A DNA stretch of 64,000 nucleotides from Zongyangia hominis (GCF_014385095.1 NZ_JACRTC010000001.1:558001-622000); one strand, 5' to 3'; shown: positions 1 to 8,770, counted from the first letter of the stretch. Numbers and translations are program-made. The notes: a model not told the origin generated them from the sequence alone.

Positions 1-524
1 ATACCCGACGGGCCCAGCTCCTTGGCCAGCGCCTTGGTCATGCCGATGACGGCCGCTTTGGCCGCCGAGTAGTGAACCTCACAGGAAGCCCCTACCATCC
101 CCCAAATGGAAGATAGGTTGATGATTTTGCCGCTCTTGCGGTGGATCATCTGGGGAAGCGCCGCCTGGGTGCAGTGAAACATCCCCTTGACGTTGATATC
201 GAACATGCGGTCCCATTCCTCTTCTCCGATGTCGGTAAAGAGCTTTTGCTGGGCAATGCCAGCGTTATTGACTAAGACATGAATTTCCCCATAACGCACG
301 GCAATTTCCCTAAACATGGCTTTTACCTGGGCCATATCTGACACGTCGGCCCCAAAGGGCGCCGCCTCCTGTCCCATGGCGCGCAGCTCTTCGCAGAGCC
401 CGCGAGCTCGCTCCTCACCGCTGTGGTAATGGACGGCCACCTGCCAACCCTTCGACCCCATCAGCCGGGCGGCGGCGGCGCCGATGCCGCCGGAAGCTCC
501 TGTAATTAAAACGGTACGTTTCAT
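1..524 (-). CDS. SDR family oxidoreductase (FabG-like), 3' end outside the window
   Basis: Short-chain dehydrogenase/reductase, NAD(P)H-dependent, probably a 3-oxoacyl-ACP reductase or a related carbonyl reductase. The readable N-terminal ~174 residues show the Rossmann motif TGASGGIG right after the start, the NNAG motif, and a serine followed by YSAAK, the Ser-Tyr-Lys catalytic set. Two ATGs lie in tandem (527 and 524); the second sits 6 nt after AGGAG and is preferred. The gene runs off the left edge, so the C-terminus and exact substrate are unknown. It is divergent from gpsA and has its own promoter with a dyad over the -10. Family is certain; substrate is inference. Confidence 0.9.
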   Translation of the reverse strand, partial: MKRTVLITGASGGIGAAAARLMGSKGWQVAVHYHSGEERARGLCEELRAMGQEAAPFGADVSDMAQVKAMFREIAVRYGEIHVLVNNAGIAQQKLFTDIGEEEWDRMFDINVKGMFHCTQAALPQMIHRKSGKIINLSSIWGMVGASCEVHYSAAKAAVIGMTKALAKELGPSG

Positions 525-540
525 CATTTTCTCCTGCTCT

Positions 541-584
541 TTGTGTAATACTTCTATTATACACAAGACCCTTCGCCATGAAAA
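541..584 (-). promoter_or_regulatory. Promoter of the SDR gene with overlapping dyad
   Basis: A TTTTCA -35 (579-584) and TATAAT -10 (556-561) are separated by 17 bp. An imperfect palindrome, TTGTGTAATA then TATTATACACAA (541-566), covers the -10 and start-site region. That is a natural place for a repressor. No regulator gene is adjacent in the visible part. Confidence 0.6.
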
Positions 585-586
585 GG

Positions 587-615
587 TTTACTTTCCCCAT
601 CATTTTCTATATAAT
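587..615 (+). promoter_or_regulatory. Promoter of gpsA
   Basis: TTTACT (587-592), a 17-bp spacer and a perfect TATAAT (610-615) give a vegetative promoter about 30 nt upstream of the gpsA start. Confidence 0.65.
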
Positions 616-653
616 GGAAACATTCTCTATCAAGAAAGAACCGAGGTTAAAAC

Positions 654-1658
654 ATGAAAAATATTGCCGTTCTTGGCTGCGGCTTTGGCACTGCGCTGAG
701 CATCATGTGCCGGCAGATGGGCTACGACGTCACCCTTTGGTCCCCCTTTGCCGAGGAAATTGCAGCCATCCGCCGGGAGGGGGAGCACCGCAAGCTCCTG
801 CCCGGGATCAAGCTCCCCGAGGGCATCCGCCTCACGTGCGACCTCTCCTGCACGGCCCACGCCGATATGATCCTACTGGCAGTCCCCTCCCACGCGGTGC
901 GCGCCACCGCTCAGAAGCTGGCGTCCATTATATCCCCTCGCTGCCTGCTGGTCAACGTGGCCAAAGGCTTGGAGGAAGAAAGCCTCCTCCGCCTTTCTCA
1001 GGTGATCGCCGAAGAACTGCCGCAGAATCCGCTGGTGGTTCTCTCGGGGCCCTCTCACGCCGAGGAAGTGGGACGGGGCCAGCCCACCACCGTGGTGGCC
1101 GCCTCCGCCGACCATAATGCCGCCGAAGCGGTGCAGGATCTCCTCATGAACCAGTCCCTTCGTATCTATGTCAACGATGATCTAACCGGAGTCGAGCTGG
1201 GCGGCGCGCTCAAAAATATCATCGCCTTGGCCGCTGGGGTGCTGGACGGACTGGGCTACGGCGACAACGCCAAGGCCGCCCTCCTCACCCGGGGGATTAC
1301 TGAAATTTCCCGGCTGGGATGCGCTCTGGGCGCCCGACAGGACACCTTCGCGGGCCTCACCGGCATCGGCGATCTCATCGTCACCTGCACCAGCCCCCAT
1401 TCCCGCAACCGTCGGGCAGGCATCCTGATCGGACAAGGCAAGACCGCAGCGGAGGCCGTTGCCGCCGTGGGGACGGTGGAAGGATACCGCAGCGCCCGGT
1501 GCGCCTACGCACTGGCGCGGCGCACCGGCGTGGAAATGCCGATTATCGAGCAGGTTTATCAGGTCCTCTTTGAGGGAAAAGCCGCAGGGGAAGCTGTGGA
1601 ATGCCTGATGGCCCGGCCAAAAAAACATGAGATGGAGCGCAGCTGGCTGACGCGCTGA
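654..1658 (+). CDS. gpsA: Glycerol-3-phosphate dehydrogenase [NAD(P)+]
   Basis: Reduces dihydroxyacetone phosphate to sn-glycerol 3-phosphate, the backbone for phospholipid synthesis; cytosolic. The 334-residue protein has the normal family length. It starts with a Rossmann GCGFGTA motif (residues 8-14). NVAKGLEE, LSGPSHAEEV and the ELGGALKNIIALAAG segment carry the conserved Lys and substrate-binding residues, and the C-terminal half holds TGIGDLIVTC. The first glycine-rich loop has Cys where many family members have Gly-Ser, a minor variation. It stands alone between its own promoter and a terminator. Confidence 0.97.
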   Translation: MKNIAVLGCGFGTALSIMCRQMGYDVTLWSPFAEEIAAIRREGEHRKLLPGIKLPEGIRLTCDLSCTAHADMILLAVPSHAVRATAQKLASIISPRCLLVNVAKGLEEESLLRLSQVIAEELPQNPLVVLSGPSHAEEVGRGQPTTVVAASADHNAAEAVQDLLMNQSLRIYVNDDLTGVELGGALKNIIALAAGVLDGLGYGDNAKAALLTRGITEISRLGCALGARQDTFAGLTGIGDLIVTCTSPHSRNRRAGILIGQGKTAAEAVAAVGTVEGYRSARCAYALARRTGVEMPIIEQVYQVLFEGKAAGEAVECLMARPKKHEMERSWLTR

Positions 1659-1664
1659 TCTACG

Positions 1665-1696
1665 AAAAAGGCCGTCCCGATGGGACGGCCTTTTCT
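1665..1696. terminator. Bidirectional terminator between gpsA and dac
   Basis: GGCCGTCCC (1670-1678) pairs with GGGACGGCC (1682-1690) and is flanked by AAAAA on the left and TTTT on the right, so it can end transcription from both convergent genes. Confidence 0.9.
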
Positions 1697-1719
1697 ATGC
1701 AAAACTTTCGCAAGGACGC

Positions 1720-3120
1720 TTACAGCCTGCGCCTGATTTGACGGTCGAAGTGAACATTGCGTCGGCTGATGGCATAACGCTGGCGGACGCCTCTACGGAT
1801 AACGGCGCGAATGACAAAAAGTGCGGCGACGGCGATTCCCAAAAACACCAAAATTCCAATGCCGACGAGAAGAAAGACGTTGGGGCCTTTGGTCTTCGGT
1901 TCCTTGGTGACGCTCATCACCTTGGTATTCACATTGCTTTTGGTGGTGAGCTCTGTGGTGAGCGGCTCATTTGGCATGCAGTCCACCCAGTCCTTGAGCC
2001 CCACGGTAAAGCTGGCGGACATCGGCTGGCCCAGAGTGTAATGCTCCGGAACATTGATATCAATTTTAATATCGTTGGCCGTCAGGTGATTGTGAATCAG
2101 GTAATGGATTTTTGGAGGGCTGGAGATGGTCACATCCCCGCAAAGATCCCCGTTTTCGTCCTGGATATCCACGCCTTTGGGGATGTCGTCGGACACGTCG
2201 ATTTCGACGCGCTGGAAGTTCTCAAATCCATAGTTAAAAAGCAGCTCGCAGTCCTTATATTTGGCACTGGCCGCCGTGCTTTTGAGCAGGACACAGATCA
2301 GCCGTCTTCCATTTCTCTCCCCCAGCGCCGCCATGGTATTGGTGGCCTCTTCTGTCCAGCCCAGCTTGCCGCCCACCGTATCTTCGTTGTAGTAGTAGGA
2401 GGGCTGAATCATCTTGTTTTGGTTCCAGAAGTACCGCTCGCTCTCCTGGTTGTTGGTGGGTGCCATGGTGTACTGGGCCGTGCTGATGATCTTTTCAAAT
2501 TCGGGCAGGCTCAGCGCGTAGCGCATCATCAGTGCCAGGTCGTAAGCCGTGGTATAGTGATTGTCGCTGTGCAAGCCGTGGACGTTGACAAAATGGGTGT
2601 GGGTCGCACCGATCTCTGCGGCCTTCTGGTTCATCATCTCCACAAAGTGATCCAGCGTCCCGCCGATAAATTTGGCGATGAGAGCGGTGGCGTCGTTGGC
2701 CGACTCAAGAAGCGCCGCATAGAGGGCGTCCTGCAAACTGATACGCTCTCCCACTGTCAAAGCAATGTGGCTTGTCGATAAACCATAGGAATAGACATCG
2801 TCCAGAATCTCCTGGTCCACCGTCAGCACATTGTCCATTTCACCGTTCTCCAGCGCCAGTATGGCCGTCATGATCTTGGTCAGACTCGCCGGATACATCC
2901 GCTCATTCATTTGCTTATCGTAGAGCACCTGACCCGAATCCGCCTCCATCAATACGGCGGTTTCCGATATAATTTGATTGGGGGATATGGTACATGCCGG
3001 CGTTGTATCCGAAACACTCTCGCTCGTACCCACGCTCGGACTGCTGTCTATTCCGTAAACCATGGTGATCATCATGCTGCATATCAGTAAAACGGCCAAT
3101 ACCGCCATCCATTTTTTCAT
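1720..3120 (-). CDS. D-alanyl-D-alanine carboxypeptidase (DacA/DacF-type PBP, peptidase S11)
   Basis: Trims the terminal D-Ala from peptidoglycan pentapeptides on the outer face of the membrane. With the start at 3120 (GGAGGAATT just before ATG) the product has 466 residues: signal peptide (1-23), serine-protease-like domain with SLTK (Ser79, Lys82) and SAN (140-142), a C-terminal beta domain, then a transmembrane anchor and a short basic tail. The third motif, normally KTG, reads KLG (252-254). The rest of the active site is intact, so activity is likely but substrate preference may differ. An upstream in-frame start at 3231 exists but lacks a good ribosome binding site. The leader is about 160 nt with two hairpins. 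Confidence 0.93.
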   Translation of the reverse strand: MKKWMAVLAVLLICSMMITMVYGIDSSPSVGTSESVSDTTPACTISPNQIISETAVLMEADSGQVLYDKQMNERMYPASLTKIMTAILALENGEMDNVLTVDQEILDDVYSYGLSTSHIALTVGERISLQDALYAALLESANDATALIAKFIGGTLDHFVEMMNQKAAEIGATHTHFVNVHGLHSDNHYTTAYDLALMMRYALSLPEFEKIISTAQYTMAPTNNQESERYFWNQNKMIQPSYYYNEDTVGGKLGWTEEATNTMAALGERNGRRLICVLLKSTAASAKYKDCELLFNYGFENFQRVEIDVSDDIPKGVDIQDENGDLCGDVTISSPPKIHYLIHNHLTANDIKIDINVPEHYTLGQPMSASFTVGLKDWVDCMPNEPLTTELTTKSNVNTKVMSVTKEPKTKGPNVFLLVGIGILVFLGIAVAALFVIRAVIRRGVRQRYAISRRNVHFDRQIRRRL

Positions 3121-3191
3121 AATTCCTCCGCCTTGTTCCCTCATTTTTCCTTCTCTCTTCTGTCTCTTCGCCGGTGCGGGACAATAAAACG

Positions 3192-3314
3192 GGACAGTCC
3201 CCTTACCGAACTGTCCTTGCGCGAATCGCATTCGTCTCTTCTGAAAACCAATCTTTCATGTTCCCTTGTTACAGGGACATGCTTTATTATAACAATTTTT
3301 ATTGCGGATTAAAA
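3192..3314 (-). promoter_or_regulatory. Promoter and hairpin-rich leader of the carboxypeptidase gene
   Basis: TTTTAA (3309-3314), 17 bp and TATAAT (3286-3291) form the promoter. The transcript would begin with a hairpin (3258-3282, CATGTCCCT against AGGGAACATG), followed by a second one (3192-3216, GGACAGT against ACTGTCC). Neither has a U-tract, so they are not terminators. Together with the V4R terminator they account for the 3121-3443 gap. Confidence 0.6.
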
Positions 3315-3396
3315 TGTGCGTACCACATTGTTCACAAAATTGTAAAAAAGTCCAAGAGCTCCTTCTCATTTTTATTCAATCAGACGAAGAGAATTG

Positions 3397-3437
3397 AAAA
3401 AAATACAAAGGGATCAAAGGCAACAGCCTTTGATCCC
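3397..3437 (-). terminator. Terminator of the purine/V4R operon
   Basis: A perfect 12-bp stem (3410-3421 with 3426-3437) and a 4-nt loop are followed on the minus strand by TTTGTATTTTTTT. It lies directly after the V4R gene and closes the operon that begins at the purine riboswitch. Confidence 0.92.
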
Positions 3438-3443
3438 TTCTCT

Positions 3444-4058
3444 TTATTCTACGACCTTGACCTCAAATTCACAGTAGTCGTCGCCGTTAGCGCAGCATTT
3501 GGTTTCGGTGACCACCACGTGCTTGCCCAGCGGAATTTCAAAGCATCCCGCCGCGGTGCCCGCCTCGTAGCAGCAGATCTTCATGCCGATGTTGGGCATG
3601 CCGTAGCAATCGGCACACTCATAGTTGCGGTAGACGGCGTAGTCCTCTCTTGCCACCACAATTTCTTGATGGGCATAGTTGTGGTCCCCCGCGAAATGGA
3701 GGTTACTCTCCATAATTTCCGGCAGGGTCTTCCCCGTCAGGTAAGGGGCGATGAATTTCTCCCCGATGAGACGGCCCACCTGGTAGCCAATTTCCAATAG
3801 CTCGGGAAACAGCAGGAAGGAAAAGGTCTGGCGGTCCCGCATATAGAGAATCTGCATGTCGTTGGAGAAGTTGGGGCGAATCCACTCTCCCTTATCCATC
3901 ATCTCATAGTGTTTTAATATGCGCTCGACCAGCTCCGGGCTGCGGTCCACCACTTTGCCCATCTGGGAATAGACGTCGTCAGTAACGGCCAGACGCTCTC
4001 TTATGGTCTTGCGGTATTCGTTGAGGGTGTCCAAATTTTCATAGATCTTTTCGTTCAT
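3444..4058 (-). CDS. V4R (4-vinyl reductase) domain protein
   Basis: A 204-residue soluble protein whose second half matches the V4R domain, a small-molecule-binding fold. The end carries the typical TKCCANGDDYCEFEV segment with its paired cysteines, and more cysteines lie in the ECADCYG stretch. The first 90 residues are helical and match nothing I can name. No catalytic function can be read from it. It starts 31 nt after the second permease gene, behind AAGGAG, and shares the operon terminator, so it is probably the sixth gene of the purine nucleoside operon. A ligand-sensing or accessory role there is inference. Confidence 0.8.
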   Translation of the reverse strand: MNEKIYENLDTLNEYRKTIRERLAVTDDVYSQMGKVVDRSPELVERILKHYEMMDKGEWIRPNFSNDMQILYMRDRQTFSFLLFPELLEIGYQVGRLIGEKFIAPYLTGKTLPEIMESNLHFAGDHNYAHQEIVVAREDYAVYRNYECADCYGMPNIGMKICCYEAGTAAGCFEIPLGKHVVVTETKCCANGDDYCEFEVKVVE

Positions 4059-4089
4059 AGGATACTCCTTTGCGAAATTGTTAATAAGC

Positions 4090-5016
4090 TTAACCGGCCT
4101 CCCGGTCGAAGGATTTGCCGGCCGCCGCCGGGCCCTTGGGACGGTTCTTGACGAGGATCAGCACCAGGATGGTGAGGATATAGGGCAGCATCTGGATAAT
4201 CTGCACCGGCGCCACCTCCTGGAGCCGGAACTGGATGCTCTGGGCCACGCCGAAGAGGAGGCTGCCGCCAAACGCACCGATGGGGTTCCACCCGCCGAAG
4301 ATGGTGACCGCCATGGCGATGTAACCGCGTCCCGCCACCATGTCGCGGCTGAAGAGCCCGATGTCGCCGATGGAGAGATAGGCCCCGCCCAGGCCCGCAA
4401 TGGCCCCGCAGGCGAGGACACAAATGTACTGGATGGCGGTGACGTTGATACCCACCGAATCGGCCGTCTGGGGATTTTCACCCACCACCCGCACCCGCAG
4501 GCCAAAGACCGTCTTATACAGCACAATCCACATCACCACGCCGATGACGATGAGGATATAAAACAGGGGGGAATGTCCGCTGAGGATGTCACCGAGCACC
4601 GGGATATCCTTAAGCACCGGGATGTTGATGGTGCCAAGCGACGCCACCGCGTCGGATTTGCCCCGGTTGTCCCAAAGGGAGACAAGGAGCACCGTCGTTA
4701 GTCCCGAAGCGAGCAGATTGATACCCAGGCCGCTGATGATATGTCCCGTCTTATATTTGATGGTCAGCACCGCATGAATGGCGGCGAAAAGGACGCCCGC
4801 CAAGATGGCGAAAAGGAGGCCCACCCAGGCGCTGCCGGTGAGATAGGAACCCAGCACGCCTCCGAAGCTTCCGGCGAGCATCATGCCCTCCACACCGATG
4901 TTGACAATGCCGCCCCGCTCACAGATGGTGCAGGCCAGGGCGCCGAAACAGATGGGGATGGCAATCCGGATGGCGCCGGAAAGCAGAGTTCCAAGTCCTG
5001 CCAAAAACTCAGTCAT
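4090..5016 (-). CDS. Nucleoside ABC importer, permease subunit 2 (NupQ/YufQ-like)
   Basis: Integral membrane permease of a BMP-type purine nucleoside ABC importer, 308 residues with about eight to nine hydrophobic helices. It belongs to the branched-chain-amino-acid/ribose permease superfamily; the motif NIGVEGMMLAG is the family's conserved cytoplasmic segment. The start at 5016 is chosen because it follows GGGGGAAG and overlaps the end of the upstream permease by 8 nt, which suggests translational coupling. It pairs with the larger permease to form the channel, driven by the double ATPase encoded two genes upstream. Confidence 0.93.
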   Translation of the reverse strand: MTEFLAGLGTLLSGAIRIAIPICFGALACTICERGGIVNIGVEGMMLAGSFGGVLGSYLTGSAWVGLLFAILAGVLFAAIHAVLTIKYKTGHIISGLGINLLASGLTTVLLVSLWDNRGKSDAVASLGTINIPVLKDIPVLGDILSGHSPLFYILIVIGVVMWIVLYKTVFGLRVRVVGENPQTADSVGINVTAIQYICVLACGAIAGLGGAYLSIGDIGLFSRDMVAGRGYIAMAVTIFGGWNPIGAFGGSLLFGVAQSIQFRLQEVAPVQIIQMLPYILTILVLILVKNRPKGPAAAGKSFDREAG

Positions 5017-6100
5017 GGTTCTTCTTCCCCCTTCTTGCAAAATTACGCATGGCCATAATGATGCCCGGCGTCGCCACAAAGATGATGATGAGCGCCTGCA
5101 TCAGCCCCACAAAGTCGCTGGGAATCTTGGTCATCCGGTCCATCACCTGGGCGCCTGACCGCAGCGCGCCATAGAGGATGGCCGAGACTAAAACGCCCAC
5201 CGGGGAATTTTGGCCCAGCACGGCGATACTCAGTCCGTCGTAACCGTAGCCCGGGGAAAATCCCTTGATAAAGTACTTGTGTACACCCATGACTTCCACC
5301 GCGCCGGCAAGTCCCGCCAGAGCGCCGGAAATAAACATAGTCACGAGAAACTGTTTACCGATGTTGACGCCGCCCGTTTCCGCGGCGGCCAGGTTGTTGC
5401 CGATGGCCTGAAGCTCCAGACCAAAGACCGTCTTCTTCATCATCCAGCGCACCACAAAGACGATGATCACCGCCAGGATAAAACCGATGGTCAGACGGCT
5501 GTGGGGATAGAGAGCGGGCAGGATAGCGGATTCTGCCACATTGGGGGTTTTGACCACCATACCCTCCGCCTTGACGCCGTAGGTGACGATGTAGTCGGTC
5601 AGATAGATGGCAATGTAGTTGAGCATGATGGTCAGCACAACCTCATTGACCTTGAGCTTGATTTTCAAATATCCGGCCAGCCCCGCCCAGAGGCCGCCCG
5701 CCACCGCCGCCGCCAGGATGCACAGCGGAATGTGGAGGATGGCGGGCAATCCCTGGCAGAAGATGCCGGTGAGGGCGGCCGCCATGGCGCCTACATAAAG
5801 CTGTCCCTCGGCGCCGATATTGATGGCGCCGCCCCGCATGGCGATGGCTACCGCCGTTCCGCACAGGATGAGGGGGGTTGCGATACCCAGGGTGTCGGCG
5901 ACGCGGCTCATATCCCCGAAGGCCCCGCCGAACATATTGACGTAGGCGGTGAAGGGGTTATAGCCGGAGAAGGCCAGGATGATGCCGCTGACGATCAGCG
6001 CCAAGAGCAGAGAAATGGCGGAGACGATGAAGGACTTGCTGGTAAAAAGCTGCTTTATTTTCTGCCGGAGATAGACGCCGCACTTTTTAATGGCTTCCAT
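5009..6100 (-). CDS. Nucleoside ABC importer, permease subunit 1 (NupP/YufP-like)
   Basis: Larger permease subunit (363 residues from 6100) with an N-terminal cytoplasmic stretch, a long first helix and eight or more further helices. It contains NIGAEGQLYVGA, the counterpart of the motif in the partner permease. The start at 6100 follows AAGGAGGAGAAGGAAC; a further in-frame ATG at 6121 lies before that ribosome binding site and is less likely. It overlaps the ATPase gene by 14 nt and the next permease by 8 nt, a tightly coupled arrangement. Confidence 0.93.
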   Translation of the reverse strand: MEAIKKCGVYLRQKIKQLFTSKSFIVSAISLLLALIVSGIILAFSGYNPFTAYVNMFGGAFGDMSRVADTLGIATPLILCGTAVAIAMRGGAINIGAEGQLYVGAMAAALTGIFCQGLPAILHIPLCILAAAVAGGLWAGLAGYLKIKLKVNEVVLTIMLNYIAIYLTDYIVTYGVKAEGMVVKTPNVAESAILPALYPHSRLTIGFILAVIIVFVVRWMMKKTVFGLELQAIGNNLAAAETGGVNIGKQFLVTMFISGALAGLAGAVEVMGVHKYFIKGFSPGYGYDGLSIAVLGQNSPVGVLVSAILYGALRSGAQVMDRMTKIPSDFVGLMQALIIIFVATPGIIMAMRNFARRGKKNHD

Positions 6101-7622
6101 GTTCCTTCTCCTCCTTTCCATAACCGGTCATGAGCATGCCGAGCCGCCGCTCGTCAAACTCGCTGGCCTTTCCCTGGGCGACAATCTGGCCGCCGAAGAT
6201 AACGGCGATATTGTCCGAGAGTGCCATCAGCTCGTCGATCTCCGCGGAGATGAGGAGGATGGCTTTCCCCTGCTTCTTCATTTCAATGAGCTTTTCGTGG
6301 ATGTATTCGATGGCGCCGATATCCACGCCCCGGGTGGGCTGGGCGGCGATGATGATATCTGGGTTCTGGGAGAGGGCCCGTCCGATGACCACCTTCTGCT
6401 GGTTACCGCCGGACAGAGAGCTGACCGGGTCGTAAATGCTCCCCACCTTGATGCCAAAGTTTTCCACCATCTCCTGGGCGTACCGGTTCATCTCCCGAAT
6501 GTTAAGGACGCCGCGTCTGCTGAACTGTCGGCGGCGGTGGTAGCCGAGGATGGTGTTTTCCCGAATGGGGAAGTCCTTGATGAGACCCCGGGAAGCACGG
6601 TCCTCCGGGATGTGGGCCACGCCCAGGTTAAGCATCCGCAGAGGCGTCGGGTCCTTGACCTCTTCCCCGCGGACCAGCACTTTGCCGTGGCGTAGCTTAA
6701 TAATACCGGTGACCGTTTCGATGAGCTGGGTCTGTCCGTTCCCCTCTACGCCGCAGATGCCGAGAATTTCGCCGCTGCGCACCTTGAGGCTCAAACCGTT
6801 GAGCTTTTTCACCTTGTGTTCCTTATAGACCGCATCTTTCACTTCCAGGAAGACGGGCGCGCTTTCGTCCACATCGCCCCCGAAGCTTTCCTCCATGGCG
6901 TGGACCTTCCGTCCTACCATGAGCTCGGCCAGCTCGTTGGGGTTGGTGTCCGCCGTGTTCTTGGTGCAGACAAACTCCCCGCTTCGCAGAATAGTGACCC
7001 GGTCGGAGACCTGCATAATCTCCTTGAGCTTATGGGTAATGATGATGATGGTTTTACCCGCCTCTTTGAGGCCTTTGAGGACGCCAAAGAGTTCCTGCAC
7101 CTCCAGCGCCGTCAATACGGCGGTTGGCTCGTCCAAGATGATGAGATCGCTCTTGCGGTAGAGGGCCTTGATAATCTCCACCCGCTGCTTCTGCCCCACC
7201 GGGATATCCTGGATTTTGGCGCGTGGGTCGATTTTGAGACCGTATTGCTCCGAGAGCGCTTCGATCTCCTTGACAGCGCCTTCAAAGTCGAAAAACATCC
7301 CCTTTTTCGGCTCATAGCCCAGCACAATGTTCTCCGCCACCGTCAGCGGCGCCGCCAGCATGAAGTGCTGATGGACCATGCCGATCCCTAAGTTGATGGC
7401 GTCCTTTGGGTTGCGAATCCGCACCTTCTTGCCGCCCACCGAAATCGTGCCGGAATCGGGCTGGGTCATGCCGTACAGTATTTTCATCAGGGTCGTTTTT
7501 CCCGCGCCGTTTTCACCCAGCAAGGAGTGAATTTCTCCCTTCTGCACGGAAAAATTCACATGGCTGTTGGCCGCGACATTGCCGTAATATTTGCTGATAT
7601 CGCGCATTTCTACAAAATTCAC
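6087..7622 (-). CDS. Nucleoside ABC importer, duplicated ATP-binding protein (NupO/YufO-like)
   Basis: Cytoplasmic energy-coupling subunit, 511 residues made of two ABC domains in tandem. Domain 1 has a perfect Walker A (GENGAGKT, 36-43), a degenerate signature (VGQKQ) and ILDEPTAVL. Domain 2 has a degenerate Walker A (GVEGNGQTQ) but a good LSGGNQQ signature. This asymmetry is normal for the RbsA/MglA-like class used by BMP systems. The start is GTG at 7622, with GAGGGG 9 nt upstream. It is separated from the lipoprotein gene by 128 nt holding a perfect inverted repeat, which may lower expression relative to the binding protein. Confidence 0.94.
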   Translation of the reverse strand: MNFVEMRDISKYYGNVAANSHVNFSVQKGEIHSLLGENGAGKTTLMKILYGMTQPDSGTISVGGKKVRIRNPKDAINLGIGMVHQHFMLAAPLTVAENIVLGYEPKKGMFFDFEGAVKEIEALSEQYGLKIDPRAKIQDIPVGQKQRVEIIKALYRKSDLIILDEPTAVLTALEVQELFGVLKGLKEAGKTIIIITHKLKEIMQVSDRVTILRSGEFVCTKNTADTNPNELAELMVGRKVHAMEESFGGDVDESAPVFLEVKDAVYKEHKVKKLNGLSLKVRSGEILGICGVEGNGQTQLIETVTGIIKLRHGKVLVRGEEVKDPTPLRMLNLGVAHIPEDRASRGLIKDFPIRENTILGYHRRRQFSRRGVLNIREMNRYAQEMVENFGIKVGSIYDPVSSLSGGNQQKVVIGRALSQNPDIIIAAQPTRGVDIGAIEYIHEKLIEMKKQGKAILLISAEIDELMALSDNIAVIFGGQIVAQGKASEFDERRLGMLMTGYGKEEKEHGSH

Positions 7623-7681
7623 GGAGGAACACCCCTCACTTTCTCGTGGATTTCTTCCTTTTTAAAAGTCCCCAAACGTCT

Positions 7682-7714
7682 CATAAGGGGACACTGCATT
7701 TGTGTCCCCTTATG
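7682..7714. repeat. Perfect 13-bp inverted repeat between lipoprotein and ATPase genes
   Basis: Arms CATAAGGGGACAC (7682-7694) and GTGTCCCCTTATG (7702-7714) flank a 7-nt loop. There is no U-tract on either side, so it is not a normal terminator. In the transcript it would form a very stable hairpin just 3' of the binding-protein gene, a typical place for mRNA stabilisation or partial attenuation. Its GGGGAC core resembles the hairpin at 3192-3216. Confidence 0.75.
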
Positions 7715-7750
7715 AATAATAGATGACTTAGATTCGTTCTTTTCCCAAGC

Positions 7751-8770
7751 TTAGTCCAGGGTGGAAGGAACTTCGATTTTCCCGTCAATGATGTCCTGTT
7801 TTGCTTTGTCGGCCGCCTCGATGGCCTCTTTAGAGGTCTCCTTCTCAGCGCCCTCGGTGGTGTAGCTGACCGCGCCCTCTTTAAAGCCCTGGACGAAAGT
7901 GCCGGCCTCAAAGCTACCGTCAATGACCGCTTTGATCTCATTATAGACGACGTTGTCCACTCTGCGGACAGAGGACAGGAAGATGTGGGCCGGATCCAGC
8001 GGAATCTGGTTGACGTCGGCGCCGATGGCCAGCTTGTCCTTGTCGGCCGCTGCGGAGAAGACGCCCAGGCCGGAACCGCCGGCGGTCTGATAGACGATGT
8101 CTGCGCCCGCGTCGTACATGGAAAGGGCCAGCTCCTTGGCGGTGTTGGCGTCGTTCCAAGCGCCGACATATTTGATCATGACCTCGATGTCCTTGTTGAC
8201 GGAAGTAGCGCCCGCCTTATAACCGGCGGCAAAAGCGTTGATCAGGGGGATATCCATACCGCCGACCATACCGATCTTATTGGTCTCGGTGGTCATGCCG
8301 GCGATGATGCCGATGAGGTAAGCTTTCTCGTTGTCCTTAAAGGTGACGCTGGCTACGTTGGGTGCCTCGGCCGCCTCGCCGTCGATGAGCAGGAATTTCT
8401 GCTCCGGGAATTCGGCAGCTACCGTGTTGATCGCGTCGGCCTGGTCAAAACCAATACCGATGATCAGGTCATATTTCGCCTCTTTGGCGAAATCTCTGTG
8501 ATGTCCCTCGAACTCCGCGATCTCTTTGGGCTCGACATACTGATAGTTGATGCCGAACTCATCTTTCGCTTTGTTGGCGCCTTCGTTGGCGTTGTCGTTA
8601 AAGGATTTGTCGCCCAGGCCGCCCAGGCCGAAAACGATGGCGATGTTGACGTCCTTGCCGGAGCCGTTGCCGCCCGCAGCGCTGGAGCTCTCGTTCTTCG
8701 CGCCGCATCCGGCGAACACAGTGACAACCATCAGTACAGACAAAATCAGTGCCAGTAATTTCTTAGCCAT
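7751..8770 (-). CDS. BMP family nucleoside-binding lipoprotein (PnrA/BmpA-like)
   Basis: Substrate-binding component of the importer, tethered outside the membrane by a lipid. From 8770 (AAGGAG ten nt upstream) it has 339 residues, with a signal peptide and lipobox VFAGC (Cys22), a Gly/Ser-rich linker, then the BMP fold: VFGLGGLGDKSFND near the N-terminus and a GIGFDQADA segment are typical purine-nucleoside pocket regions. Family members bind purine nucleosides, which agrees with the phosphorylase gene just upstream and the purine riboswitch in front of both. Confidence 0.94.
   Translation of the reverse strand: MAKKLLALILSVLMVVTVFAGCGAKNESSSAAGGNGSGKDVNIAIVFGLGGLGDKSFNDNANEGANKAKDEFGINYQYVEPKEIAEFEGHHRDFAKEAKYDLIIGIGFDQADAINTVAAEFPEQKFLLIDGEAAEAPNVASVTFKDNEKAYLIGIIAGMTTETNKIGMVGGMDIPLINAFAAGYKAGATSVNKDIEVMIKYVGAWNDANTAKELALSMYDAGADIVYQTAGGSGLGVFSAAADKDKLAIGADVNQIPLDPAHIFLSSVRRVDNVVYNEIKAVIDGSFEAGTFVQGFKEGAVSYTTEGAEKETSKEAIEAADKAKQDIIDGKIEVPSTLD

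Noticed and set aside
4056..4064. CATAGGATA on the plus strand, identical to the -10 of the Cys-rich peptide promoters
   Set aside because: It falls at the start of the V4R gene on the other strand, has no suitable -35 and no plus-strand gene follows. Counted as chance.
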